From assembly GCA_964647905.1 (NCBI GenBank), contig CAZYJR010000010.1:1-64000 (forward strand): 64,000 bases of DNA, given 5' to 3'. The notes beneath the pieces are model-generated. The model was not told the DNA's origin. It did no database searches and saw only the letters and a list, made by a program, of their open reading frames with translations. This stretch comes from CAZYJR01 sp964647905 (GTDB lineage: Bacteria > Desulfobacterota > DSM-4660 > Desulfatiglandales > HGW-15). The first letter of the stretch is position 1; each line of letters begins with the position of its first letter. Positions 27,014 to 34,565 of this stretch are shown here, one piece after another. The position numbers and the translations under genes are program-made.

Positions 27014-27073
27014 GGTCTTCTCCTTTCATACCTGACTGAACGGAGCGTTTCATATCGCCACGGAGTATACCAA

Positions 27074-27214
27074 GTTTCCGTCCAGAAACGGCCCTTTCTC
27101 CCAATCTCGGCGTCGATCTGCGGGGTTGGTCGTGCGGCGTACTCCAGTACGCCTCCTCCCAACCTCTTGATCTCCTTGACCTTGGAAAAAATTGCTCATT
27201 TCTGCCCTGGAAAC
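27074..27214 (+). repeat. Dispersed repeat element with imperfect inverted ends
   Basis: The left end reads GTTTCCGTCCAGAAACGGCC and the right end, read backwards on the other strand, GTTTCCAGGGCAGAAATGAG. The ends thus share GTTTCC and CAGAAA with a 4- or 5-base spacer. An internal palindrome lies at 27136-27153 (GGCGTACT and AGTACGCC). Bases 27074-27147 recur at 42849-42922 in the opposite orientation with 70 of 74 bases identical. It looks like a small non-coding mobile repeat rather than a gene. Confidence 0.75.
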
Positions 27215-27393
27215 TCCCTAGTGCCGAGAACCCATTTCTCTGGATGGGCACTACCAAAACAAAGCAAAGGCCGCCGGTTGGGCGTCCTGAAGGCCTTTTC
27301 AAGCACTAGGCCGAGGGCGAATCCGCCCGCCTCAAGCCCGCCTCCCGTTTTGAACCGCCGGGACGCCCCTTTGAGAAGCCGGAATTTATCTCC

Positions 27394-27422
27394 TTGACAA
27401 GGTTTCCAATTCTCGATTAAAT
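27394..27422 (+). promoter_or_regulatory. Sigma-70-type promoter for the rpmH operon
   Basis: A perfect -35 TTGACA at 27394-27399 is followed by exactly 17 bases and a -10-like TTAAAT at 27417-27422 (four of six matches). It lies about 64 bases before the rpmH ATG, in an A+T-rich stretch. The very strong -35 fits the high expression expected of a ribosomal protein gene. Confidence 0.7.
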
Positions 27423-27485
27423 AAAAGTTTATTCTTTCTGAACCCGTAACCGAGAACCTCAAATTCGATCCGGGACGAGTGAGCC

Positions 27486-27620
27486 ATGAAAAGAACCTAT
27501 CAACCCAGCAGAATAAAGAGGGCCCGAACACACGGCTTCCGGGCTAGGATGCGAACCAGGGGTGGAGTCAAGGTCATCCAGCGGAGACGGGCCAGGGGGC
27601 GGAGGCAGCTGGCCGTCTGA
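27486..27620 (+). CDS. rpmH: Ribosomal protein bL34
   Basis: The 44-residue protein begins MKRTYQPSRIKRARTHGF and continues FRARMRTRGGVKVIQRRR, the standard bL34 sequence, very rich in Arg. It is a large-subunit protein that binds 23S rRNA. It is too short for many gene finders. Its TGA stop overlaps the rnpA ATG (TGATG). Confidence 0.97.
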   Translation: MKRTYQPSRIKRARTHGFRARMRTRGGVKVIQRRRARGRRQLAV

Positions 27621-28021
27621 TGCCCGGGGCGCGGGGCCTGAGAGTCCAGAAGGACGAAGTGCGTATTCCAATGGGCTCGTGCTCATTTCCAAAAATCGAA
27701 AGACTATTGAACCGGAAGGATTTTGTCAATCTAATTCGGTCGGGCAAGAGGTACCGTACAGAACATTTTTCCGTCACTTTGGGTCGGAACGGATTGGGTC
27801 GGACCAGACTGGGGATAACAGCAAGCAAGCGAATCGGAAACGCAGTGGAGCGAAACCGTACCAAACGGCTGGTAAGAGAGTTTTTCAGGCTCCACAAAGG
27901 CCTCCTCCCTCGGGGTGTGGATATCGTGGTTACAGCCAAGAAAGGGGCCTCGGACCTCAATCTGTCACAAGCCAGCGAGGAACTTGGTGTTATATTACTG
28001 GATAAAGGCCGCAATATATAG
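27620..28021 (+). CDS. rnpA: Ribonuclease P protein component
   Basis: The 133-residue protein has the RnpA core: ERLLNRKDFVNLIRSGKRYR, the RNR signature in KRIGNAVERNRTKRLVREFF, and VDIVVTAKKGA. It binds the catalytic RNase P RNA and helps mature tRNA 5' ends. The first ATG overlaps the rpmH stop. An internal ATG at 27671 (MGSCSFPKIERLL) gives the more usual RnpA N-terminus, so the real protein may be 116 residues. Confidence 0.92.
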   Translation: MPGARGLRVQKDEVRIPMGSCSFPKIERLLNRKDFVNLIRSGKRYRTEHFSVTLGRNGLGRTRLGITASKRIGNAVERNRTKRLVREFFRLHKGLLPRGVDIVVTAKKGASDLNLSQASEELGVILLDKGRNI

Positions 28022-28043
28022 ACTGAGGATTATCCCCATATGT

Positions 28044-28232
28044 ATGATAGATTTTTACAGGGTTTGCATCTCGCCCTTCTTCGGTCCAACCTGCCGATTC
28101 CACCCTTCCTGTTCTGAGTATGCGCGTCTTGCCATCGAAAAACACGGTATTTTACGGGGATTAGTGAAGTCGCTCGCGCGGGTCGCAAGGTGTCACCCCT
28201 TTCATCCCGGGGGGTTTGACCCGGTCGACTAA
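28044..28232 (+). CDS. yidD: Membrane protein insertion efficiency factor YidD
   Basis: The 62-residue protein reads IDFYRVCISPFFGPTCRFHP, then SCSEYARLAIEKHGILRG and RVARCHPFHPGGFDPVD, matching the YidD family including its conserved Cys residues and the amphipathic N-terminal helix. It assists membrane protein insertion with YidC. Family members usually have a few more residues at the start. The reading frame is open upstream but has only non-standard codons at 28023-28043, so the ATG at 28044 is a minimum. Confidence 0.88.
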   Translation: MIDFYRVCISPFFGPTCRFHPSCSEYARLAIEKHGILRGLVKSLARVARCHPFHPGGFDPVD

Positions 28233-28300
28233 CCGCGCCCCCTGGGGCGGGCCGTCACGAGGGCGGACTGCGATCCGGTTCCCGTACGTCGAGTCATGGC

Positions 28301-29995
28301 ATGGAAAAACGAACTTTACTGGCCTTTGCTTTATCTTTCCTGGTGCTCCTGGCCTGGTCGGCCTTGTTCGCCCCCACCGGCGAGCGCCATGCTCCTCAAC
28401 CCACCGGCTCCGAGCAGGCGGGGCAGAAGGCGGAACCCAAGGCGGATCCGGTCCGGGAGGGGGCCCAGACCCCGGCACCGCCGCTCCCGCAGGCCCCTGA
28501 GACGGTGCAAAGCGCGCCTGCAGCCCCCCCGGCAGCCGCTGGAGCCGAGGTGGAAAGGGAGGAAATCCGCGTTGAAACCCCCCTCTACTCGGCGGTCTGG
28601 AGCACCGCCGGCGGTGTGCTCAAGGACTTTCGACTCAAGAGATACAAGGTCGGGCCAGAACCCGGCTCTCCCCCTGTGAACCTGGCCAACCTGGAGGGTG
28701 CTCCAGGAGGGCTCTTGGGCCTCCACTTCGCCCCCCGGTCCGACGGGGGTCCCATAATGTACACTGCGGACAAGAAGGCTCTAAACCTGCCCCCGGATTC
28801 GGGGCCGCAAGAGCTGACCCTGACCGCCCGGACCGGCGACGGGCTTGTGTTAAGGCATACTTACCGTTTTCACCCGGACAGCTACCGCATCGAGGTAAGC
28901 TCACGGGTGGAAAACCAAAGCAAGGAGACAGTGGAAGGTGCCGTGGCCGCGGAGCTACGCAACATCCCTCCAGCGAGCCGTCAGAGTTATTACGGCTTCG
29001 TGGGGTTGGCGGTCCTGGTGGACAGCGAAGTGGAGGAGTTGAAGCCAAAGGACCTCAAAAAGGAGCAAAAACGCCTCTCGGGACCGATCGGCTGGATGGC
29101 GTTTGAAGACGACTATTTCATGGCGGCCGTGGTGCCGCAAGACGCTGATCAGGGAAGCTTTCTCGGCCGGACCCTTCCCTCGGGGGCGATTAACGGCTTC
29201 TACTTCGGGCCTTCAGTACGACTCGGTCCCAGCGAGGCGGTCTCGTCCGATTTCGCCCTGTACATGGGTCCGCGGGACCTGACCGTGCTCAAGGCCTTTG
29301 GAGAGGACTTGGATAAGGCGCTCAGCTTCGGGTTCACTGACGTGATAGCCAAACCCCTTCTCCACGCGCTCAGGTTCTTTAACAGCTATGTCCACAACTA
29401 TGGGTTTTCCATCATTATTTTGACGGTGCTCATCAAGATCCTTTTCTGGCCCCTGACCCACAAGAGCTACAAGTCAATGAAGGAGATGCAGAAAATCCAG
29501 CCCCTCATGGCCAAGATCAGGGAGAAGTACAAGGACAACAAGGAGCAGATGAACCGGGAGCTCATGCAGCTCTACAAGACCTACAAGGTAAACCCGATGG
29601 GCGGCTGCTTGCCCATGCTTATCCAAATACCGGTTTTTCTTGCTCTATTTAGAATTTTGAGCAGCTCTATAGAACTTAGACATGCGCCTTTTATTCTTTG
29701 GATAGATGATTTATCCTCACCTGATCGACTTTTTACGCTGCCTTTTGATATCCCTTTTATGGCTCCGCCAGCAGGGATACCGGTCCTGACCTTGCTCATG
29801 GGCGCCTCGATGTTCTTCCAGCAGAAGATGAGCCCCTCGCCCGGCGATCCCACTCAGGCCAAGATCATGATGTTCTTGCCGCTCATATTTACCTTCGTTT
29901 TCATCAACTTTCCTTCCGGGCTGGTGCTCTATTGGCTTACCAACAACATGCTTTCAATAGGCCAGCAGTACCGCATACTGAAACAAGCCGGATAG
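28301..29995 (+). CDS. yidC: Membrane protein insertase YidC
   Basis: The 564-residue protein has an N-terminal membrane helix (TLLAFALSFLVLLAWSALF), a Pro/Ala-rich linker, a large periplasmic beta-sandwich (residues about 80-350) and the C-terminal five-helix insertase core. The core contains the hydrophilic-groove Arg segment NYGFSIIILTVLIK, KSYKSMKEMQKIQPLMAKI and MLIQIPVFLALF. It inserts proteins into the inner membrane. A patch at about 29641-29760 encoding IQIPVFLALFRILSSSIEL has only about 36% G+C, but the protein is intact there. Confidence 0.96.
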   Translation: MEKRTLLAFALSFLVLLAWSALFAPTGERHAPQPTGSEQAGQKAEPKADPVREGAQTPAPPLPQAPETVQSAPAAPPAAAGAEVEREEIRVETPLYSAVWSTAGGVLKDFRLKRYKVGPEPGSPPVNLANLEGAPGGLLGLHFAPRSDGGPIMYTADKKALNLPPDSGPQELTLTARTGDGLVLRHTYRFHPDSYRIEVSSRVENQSKETVEGAVAAELRNIPPASRQSYYGFVGLAVLVDSEVEELKPKDLKKEQKRLSGPIGWMAFEDDYFMAAVVPQDADQGSFLGRTLPSGAINGFYFGPSVRLGPSEAVSSDFALYMGPRDLTVLKAFGEDLDKALSFGFTDVIAKPLLHALRFFNSYVHNYGFSIIILTVLIKILFWPLTHKSYKSMKEMQKIQPLMAKIREKYKDNKEQMNRELMQLYKTYKVNPMGGCLPMLIQIPVFLALFRILSSSIELRHAPFILWIDDLSSPDRLFTLPFDIPFMAPPAGIPVLTLLMGASMFFQQKMSPSPGDPTQAKIMMFLPLIFTFVFINFPSGLVLYWLTNNMLSIGQQYRILKQAG

Positions 29996-30015
29996 AAAAG
30001 TACTGGAGGAGTTAT

Positions 30016-30852
30016 ATGGAAACAATGGAATTTGAAGGAAAAACCACTGAAGAAGCCATTAATAATGCCTCGACTTATCTAAAAATACCAGTCGAGGATC
30101 TGGATATAGATATTATAGAGCCAGGTTCCGCAGGCATATTTGGTTTAGTAGGAACTAAAAAGGCCCGTATAAGGGTCTCATATAATAGAAGCAACCAGCA
30201 AGAAGATGAAGCCACCCTCATCTCAGGCGAAGAATCACTACTGGCCGAGGAAGCGGAAGAGTGGGAAGAAGAAGAGGAAGAAGATGTGGAGGAGCCCTCT
30301 TTGCCGGACACTGAGACCGAGCAGCCACAGCCGGGAAGCCGGACCTCGATTGGTGCGGGATCAAGCCCGTTGGTCGCCGAGCCCTCGACCGGGGATGACG
30401 AGGAGCGCGAACTTGCCCGTGCCAAGGAGAGCCTGGAGAAGATACTGGAGCTCATCCCCATGGAAGCAACGGTCACTGCGAGACGCACCGACGGCAACAT
30501 CTCCCTGAACATAGAAGGAGACAACTCAGGCCTGCTCATAGGGAGAAGGGGCAAGACCCTGGATGCCATCCAGTTCATAGTCAACAAGATCGTCAACAAG
30601 GACCTGGACAAGAAAGTCCGTGTAGTAGTTGACTCGGAGCGGTACCGGCAGCGAAGGAAGGACTCTCTGACCCAATTGGCCCTGCGCATGGGGGAAAAGG
30701 CGAAACGAATAGGCAAACCGGTGACCACCAACCCCATGAACCCCGGCGACCGCCGGACGGTTCACATGGCGCTCAGGGACGACCAGGACCTGGACACCAG
30801 GAGCAGGGGCGAGGGACTGATGAAGAAGGTGGTCATCATCCCCAAGAAGTGA
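30016..30852 (+). CDS. jag: RNA-binding protein KhpB/Jag
   Basis: The 278-residue protein has an N-terminal Jag_N domain (METMEFEGKTTEEAINNAST, IEPGSAGIFGLVGTKKARI) and an acidic low-complexity linker rich in Glu. A KH domain follows (GNISLNIEGDNSGLLIGRRG), then a C-terminal R3H domain (RIGKPVTTNPMNPGDRRTVH). It binds RNA and is linked to envelope homeostasis. GGAGGAG precedes the ATG at 30016. The first 180 bases are only about 39% G+C, unlike the rest. Confidence 0.93.
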   Translation: METMEFEGKTTEEAINNASTYLKIPVEDLDIDIIEPGSAGIFGLVGTKKARIRVSYNRSNQQEDEATLISGEESLLAEEAEEWEEEEEEDVEEPSLPDTETEQPQPGSRTSIGAGSSPLVAEPSTGDDEERELARAKESLEKILELIPMEATVTARRTDGNISLNIEGDNSGLLIGRRGKTLDAIQFIVNKIVNKDLDKKVRVVVDSERYRQRRKDSLTQLALRMGEKAKRIGKPVTTNPMNPGDRRTVHMALRDDQDLDTRSRGEGLMKKVVIIPKK

Positions 30853-30873
30853 GGCCGGGTCCAGGGGGCCCCA

Positions 30874-32268
30874 ATGGATCAAGCCTTCTCATGCCCTGAT
30901 ACAATCGCCGCACTCTCCACCCCTCCGGGCCGCGCCGGGATCGGGATCATACGCATAAGCGGCCCGTGCGCCCTGGAGATCGCGGAAAGGATATTTCTGC
31001 CTCGTAACCCGGGGAGTGGTCTGTCCAGTCACCGCCTGCACCTGGGGTATCTCGTGGACCCGGCCTCAGGCGAACGGCTCGACGAGGTCCTGCTAGCCTG
31101 CATGCGCGCGCCGCGCTCTTACACCAGGGAGGACGTGGTGGAGATCAACTCCCACAGCGGCTACGCGCTCTTGGATCGAATACTGGGAATAGTACTGGAT
31201 GCGGGCGTCAGGCCCGCCCGGCCGGGCGAGTTCACTTACAGAGCCTTTGTGAACGGGCGCATCGATTTGACCCAGGCAGAGGCGGTCATGGACCTTATCA
31301 AGGCCGGATCCGATCGCGGCCTGGAGCTTGCCTCCCGCCAGATGCGGGGGGCGCTGAAGGAGCGTATAGAGGAGCTGAGGGGAAAGGCCGTGGAAGTTCT
31401 TGCCAACATTGAAGTGGCAATCGACTACCCTGATGAGGACTACGGCATAGCCTCCGGGCCGGAGAGCGCCCGATGGTTGCGGGATACCGTAATCGAGCCG
31501 CTTGATCAAATTCGCAGAGCGCACATGCAGAGGCGGTTTTGGGTGGAAGGCGTCAGGGCGGCCATAGTGGGGAGGGTCAACGCCGGTAAATCCAGCCTGT
31601 TCAACCGCTTGGTCGAACAGGAAAGGGCCATTGTGACCGAAGTCCCGGGGACCACCCGTGATGTGATCGAGGCGGGTTTGGACCTGGAGGGCCTGCCTGT
31701 CCGCCTCATGGATACGGCCGGGTACAGGAGCCCTCAGGACCGCGTGGAGAGCCTGGGCATCCGCTCCAGCGACCGGGCCCTGGAAGACGCGGACTTGGCC
31801 CTGGTGGTGATCGACTGCAGCCGGGCGCTCTCGGACCAGGATAGGGCCATAATAGCAAAGGCGGCCGAGCGCTCCCTGGTCGCGGTGCTCAACAAGGCCG
31901 ACCTACCTGCCCTGGCCTCACCGGAAGAAGTGCAGGCTGCAATCCGAGACACTCCAGCCGTCAAGGTCTCCGCCCTGACCGGCGAGGGTATGCCCGAACT
32001 CAGGCGCACGGTACGCGAAGCGGTCCTATCCTCGGGCCAAGGCGGAGAAGAGACCGGGCTGGCTCCCAACCTACGCCAGCAGAGGGCGCTGGAGTCCGCC
32101 TGCGGGCACTTCGGGCGGGCCGCCGAACACCTGGAGGAGAACGCGCCGCTGGAGATCACCGCCGTTGATCTCAACAGCGGGCTGGAGGCCTTGGGTGAAA
32201 TAACCGGGGAAACGGCCGGGGACGAGGTGCTGGAGAAGATCTTCAGCACCTTCTGCCTGGGCAAGTGA
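30874..32268 (+). CDS. mnmE: tRNA modification GTPase MnmE
   Basis: The 464-residue protein has the formyl-THF-binding N-terminal domain (TIAALSTPPGRAGIGIIRIS), helical domain and inserted G domain with GRVNAGKSSLFNRL, DTAGYRS and NKADLP. It ends with the invariant C-terminal FSTFCLGK whose Cys is essential. With MnmG it modifies U34 of tRNAs. It is the last gene of the rpmH-rnpA-yidD-yidC-jag-mnmE run and converges with thiC. Confidence 0.97.
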   Translation: MDQAFSCPDTIAALSTPPGRAGIGIIRISGPCALEIAERIFLPRNPGSGLSSHRLHLGYLVDPASGERLDEVLLACMRAPRSYTREDVVEINSHSGYALLDRILGIVLDAGVRPARPGEFTYRAFVNGRIDLTQAEAVMDLIKAGSDRGLELASRQMRGALKERIEELRGKAVEVLANIEVAIDYPDEDYGIASGPESARWLRDTVIEPLDQIRRAHMQRRFWVEGVRAAIVGRVNAGKSSLFNRLVEQERAIVTEVPGTTRDVIEAGLDLEGLPVRLMDTAGYRSPQDRVESLGIRSSDRALEDADLALVVIDCSRALSDQDRAIIAKAAERSLVAVLNKADLPALASPEEVQAAIRDTPAVKVSALTGEGMPELRRTVREAVLSSGQGGEETGLAPNLRQQRALESACGHFGRAAEHLEENAPLEITAVDLNSGLEALGEITGETAGDEVLEKIFSTFCLGK

Positions 32269-32286
32269 CCGCGTCCCTGAAACGGG

Positions 32287-33576
32287 CTAATCGGCTCTGC
32301 CGAAGTACTCCTTGACCTGCTTTATGGCGCAGTACTTCCCGCACATGGTGCACACGTCGTCCTCACCCGGGGGATTGGCCTCGCGCATGGCGCGGGCGCG
32401 CACCGGGTCTATGGCGCAGGCCATCTGGGCCTCCCAGTCCAGCCGCATCCTGGCCCTGGACATCTCCTTATCCCTCTCCACAGCCAGGGCGTTGCCACGG
32501 GCGATGTCCGCCGCATGAGCCGCGATCCTGGTCACCACCACTCCTTCCCTGACCTCGGAGGGGCCGGGTAGACAGAGGTGCTCTGCAGGCGTGACATAAC
32601 ACAGGAAGTCCGCACCGGCCTCACCTGCAACCGCCCCGCCGATGGCGCAGGCCACGTGGTCGTAACCGGCCGCTATATCGGTAACCAGGGGCCCCAGCAC
32701 ATAAAAGGGCGCGCCCCTGCAAAGCTTCTTCTCCAGCAGGATGTTGGCCCTTATCTGATTGAGCGGGACGTGTCCGGGGCCCTCTATCATGACCTGCACG
32801 TCCCTCTCCCAAGCCCTGTCCGTCAATTCCCCCAGGCTCATCAGCTCATGGACTTGGGCCCTGTCCGTAGCGTCGGCCAGGCACCCGGGCCGCAGTCCGT
32901 CCCCCAGGCTCAGGGTCACGTCATATCTGCGGGCGATCTCCAAGAGGCGGTCATAATGCTCGAAAAGGGGATTCTCCCTGCCGTGATGGAGCATCCAGGT
33001 AGTCAGAAACGCCCCGCCCCTGCTGACGATGTTGGTTATCCGCCCCTGCTTCCTCAGGCTCTCCAGCGCGGCCAGCGTCAAACCGCAGTGAACCGTTATG
33101 AAGTCCACCCCGTCCCCGGCCTGCCTCTCAATGACCTCGAAGAGCCTCTCCGCGGTTAGCTTGATCAGCGCCCCTTCCTGCTCAACGGCCTCGACCACGG
33201 CTTGATATATGGGCACGGTCCCCACGGGCGCCGGGGACTTGGAGATGACCTGCCTCCGGCAGGCATCAATATCCCCACCTGTGGAAAGATCCATCATCGC
33301 GTCCGCTCCCGCCTCCAGGGCGGCGGCCAGCTTGGCCTCCTCTTCGGCCAATGAGGCCCTGTCCGACGATGTGCCTATGTTGGCGTTGACCTTGATTCTG
33401 AGCCCCTCCCCTATTGCGCAAGGACTCAGGCCTTGATGCCCGGGATTGGCGGGTATTACTATCCGACCCCCGGCCACCTTTTGTCTCAACCACTCGGTGG
33501 AAACCCCTTCGGTCTCGGCAACCCGCCGCATCTCCTCGGTGATCACCCCCTCACGGGCCTTTGCTGACTGGGTCAT
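32287..33576 (-). CDS. thiC: Phosphomethylpyrimidine synthase ThiC
   Basis: The 429-residue radical SAM enzyme makes the HMP-P pyrimidine of thiamine from AIR. It is the short form lacking the N-terminal domain. Visible features are TSSDRASLAEEEAKLAAALE, ADAMMDLSTGGD, VIEGPGHVPLNQI and the C-terminal iron-sulfur motif CTMCGKYCAIK (CxxCxxxxC). The ATG at 33576 has CGAGGA nine bases upstream. It follows thiD by 20 bases in the same operon. No TPP riboswitch was found upstream of the pair. Confidence 0.97.
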   Translation of the reverse strand: MTQSAKAREGVITEEMRRVAETEGVSTEWLRQKVAGGRIVIPANPGHQGLSPCAIGEGLRIKVNANIGTSSDRASLAEEEAKLAAALEAGADAMMDLSTGGDIDACRRQVISKSPAPVGTVPIYQAVVEAVEQEGALIKLTAERLFEVIERQAGDGVDFITVHCGLTLAALESLRKQGRITNIVSRGGAFLTTWMLHHGRENPLFEHYDRLLEIARRYDVTLSLGDGLRPGCLADATDRAQVHELMSLGELTDRAWERDVQVMIEGPGHVPLNQIRANILLEKKLCRGAPFYVLGPLVTDIAAGYDHVACAIGGAVAGEAGADFLCYVTPAEHLCLPGPSEVREGVVVTRIAAHAADIARGNALAVERDKEMSRARMRLDWEAQMACAIDPVRARAMREANPPGEDDVCTMCGKYCAIKQVKEYFGRAD

Positions 33577-33596
33577 ATCAAACTTCCTCGGACGGC

Positions 33597-34367
33597 CTAA
33601 GCCGCGGTATAATTCTCGGATTCCGCCGGAGCAAACCTTACGCCGAGGCCTATCGACCGTCGGGCGCATTCTCCGGCGATTCCCACCGCCTCGGACAACC
33701 CCTTGCCGGCGGCCAGGGACGCGGCCAAGGCGGAGGAAAACACGCATCCGCTTCCATGAGCATCTCCCCGGTTGATCCGTTCCCCGGGGTACTGCCTGAG
33801 CTCTTCTCCATTGTATAGTACGTCAACCGGCCTGCCCTTTAGATGCCCTCCAGTGACCACGACATCAGGCCCTAGGGCCTTGAGATCGCGCGCAGCCTCC
33901 TCGGCGTCTTCCAGATCCGTCACCTCCCGTCCCAACAAGGCCCCTGCTTCGGCCAGATTGGGTGTAATCACACCGGCCAGAGGCAGCAGCAGCGTCTTGA
34001 GGAGATCCCAGGCCCGGGGCTCCAAAAGGTCTCGGCCTGTGGAGGCCCGCAGCAGGGGATCCAGCACCACGTTCCGCAGGTCATGGCGCTCAATCAGCCC
34101 GGCCACCGCCTCCACCGCCCCTTTAGTGTAAAGCATGCCCACCTTTACTGCTTCCGGGGTCAAATCGATCAGCACCGCCTCGACCTGCTCCACTATGAAT
34201 TCGGGCGGCACCGCGTGGATGCCGGTGATTCCCCTGGAATTCTGGGCGGTAATCGCGGTAATCGCGGTCAAGGCGCCGGCGCCCAGCGCCTGAATGGTCC
34301 TGGTATCGGCTTGGATCCCGGCGCCCCCGCAAGAGTCGGATCCCGCTATGGTCAGGATGTACGGCAT
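33597..34367 (-). CDS. thiD: Hydroxymethylpyrimidine/phosphomethylpyrimidine kinase
   Basis: The 256-residue ribokinase-fold enzyme phosphorylates HMP and HMP-P. Motifs seen are LTIAGSDSCGGAGIQADTR, DPLLRASTGRDLLEP, ITPNLAEAGALLG and the anion hole region GDAHGSGCVFSSALAASLA. It is cotranscribed with thiC, giving the pyrimidine half of thiamine synthesis in one operon. No thiE-type domain is fused to it. Confidence 0.95.
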   Translation of the reverse strand: MPYILTIAGSDSCGGAGIQADTRTIQALGAGALTAITAITAQNSRGITGIHAVPPEFIVEQVEAVLIDLTPEAVKVGMLYTKGAVEAVAGLIERHDLRNVVLDPLLRASTGRDLLEPRAWDLLKTLLLPLAGVITPNLAEAGALLGREVTDLEDAEEAARDLKALGPDVVVTGGHLKGRPVDVLYNGEELRQYPGERINRGDAHGSGCVFSSALAASLAAGKGLSEAVGIAGECARRSIGLGVRFAPAESENYTAA

Positions 34368-34565
34368 ATCCGCTCACAGAGAATATCCTCTGACATCGAA
34401 AACATATAGAATACTACGGATAGGAACGAGTGTCAATTCAAATGCCCGCGTGGCTGCATCCCGGGTTGACTTCAACCGTTTCTTCCCCTATAAGCCCAAG
34501 GCGGGCACCGATATTGCAGGACAATATGGACTGCAGCCGGTTTCCAGTCATACGCAGGAGCCCAG

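Larger units (their letters stand above)
27014..27485. other. Divergent intergenic region between mreB and rpmH
   Basis: This 472-base region carries no coding frame that I trust. It holds a dispersed repeat element (27074-27214) and, nearer rpmH, a sigma-70-like promoter (27394-27422). Between them, at 27215-27393, I see only a G+C-rich segment without recognisable signals. The rpmH cluster can lie beside oriC, but no repeated DnaA boxes or A+T-rich unwinding region appear here. Confidence 0.6.

Noticed and set aside
27014..27485. Possible replication origin beside the rpmH-rnpA cluster
   Set aside because: No repeated DnaA boxes, no A+T-rich unwinding block and no dnaA or dnaN gene were seen; the region is explained by a repeat and a promoter.
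34368..34565. TPP riboswitch upstream of thiD-thiC
   Set aside because: No CUGAGA or conserved thi-box segments were seen on the minus strand of this gap.
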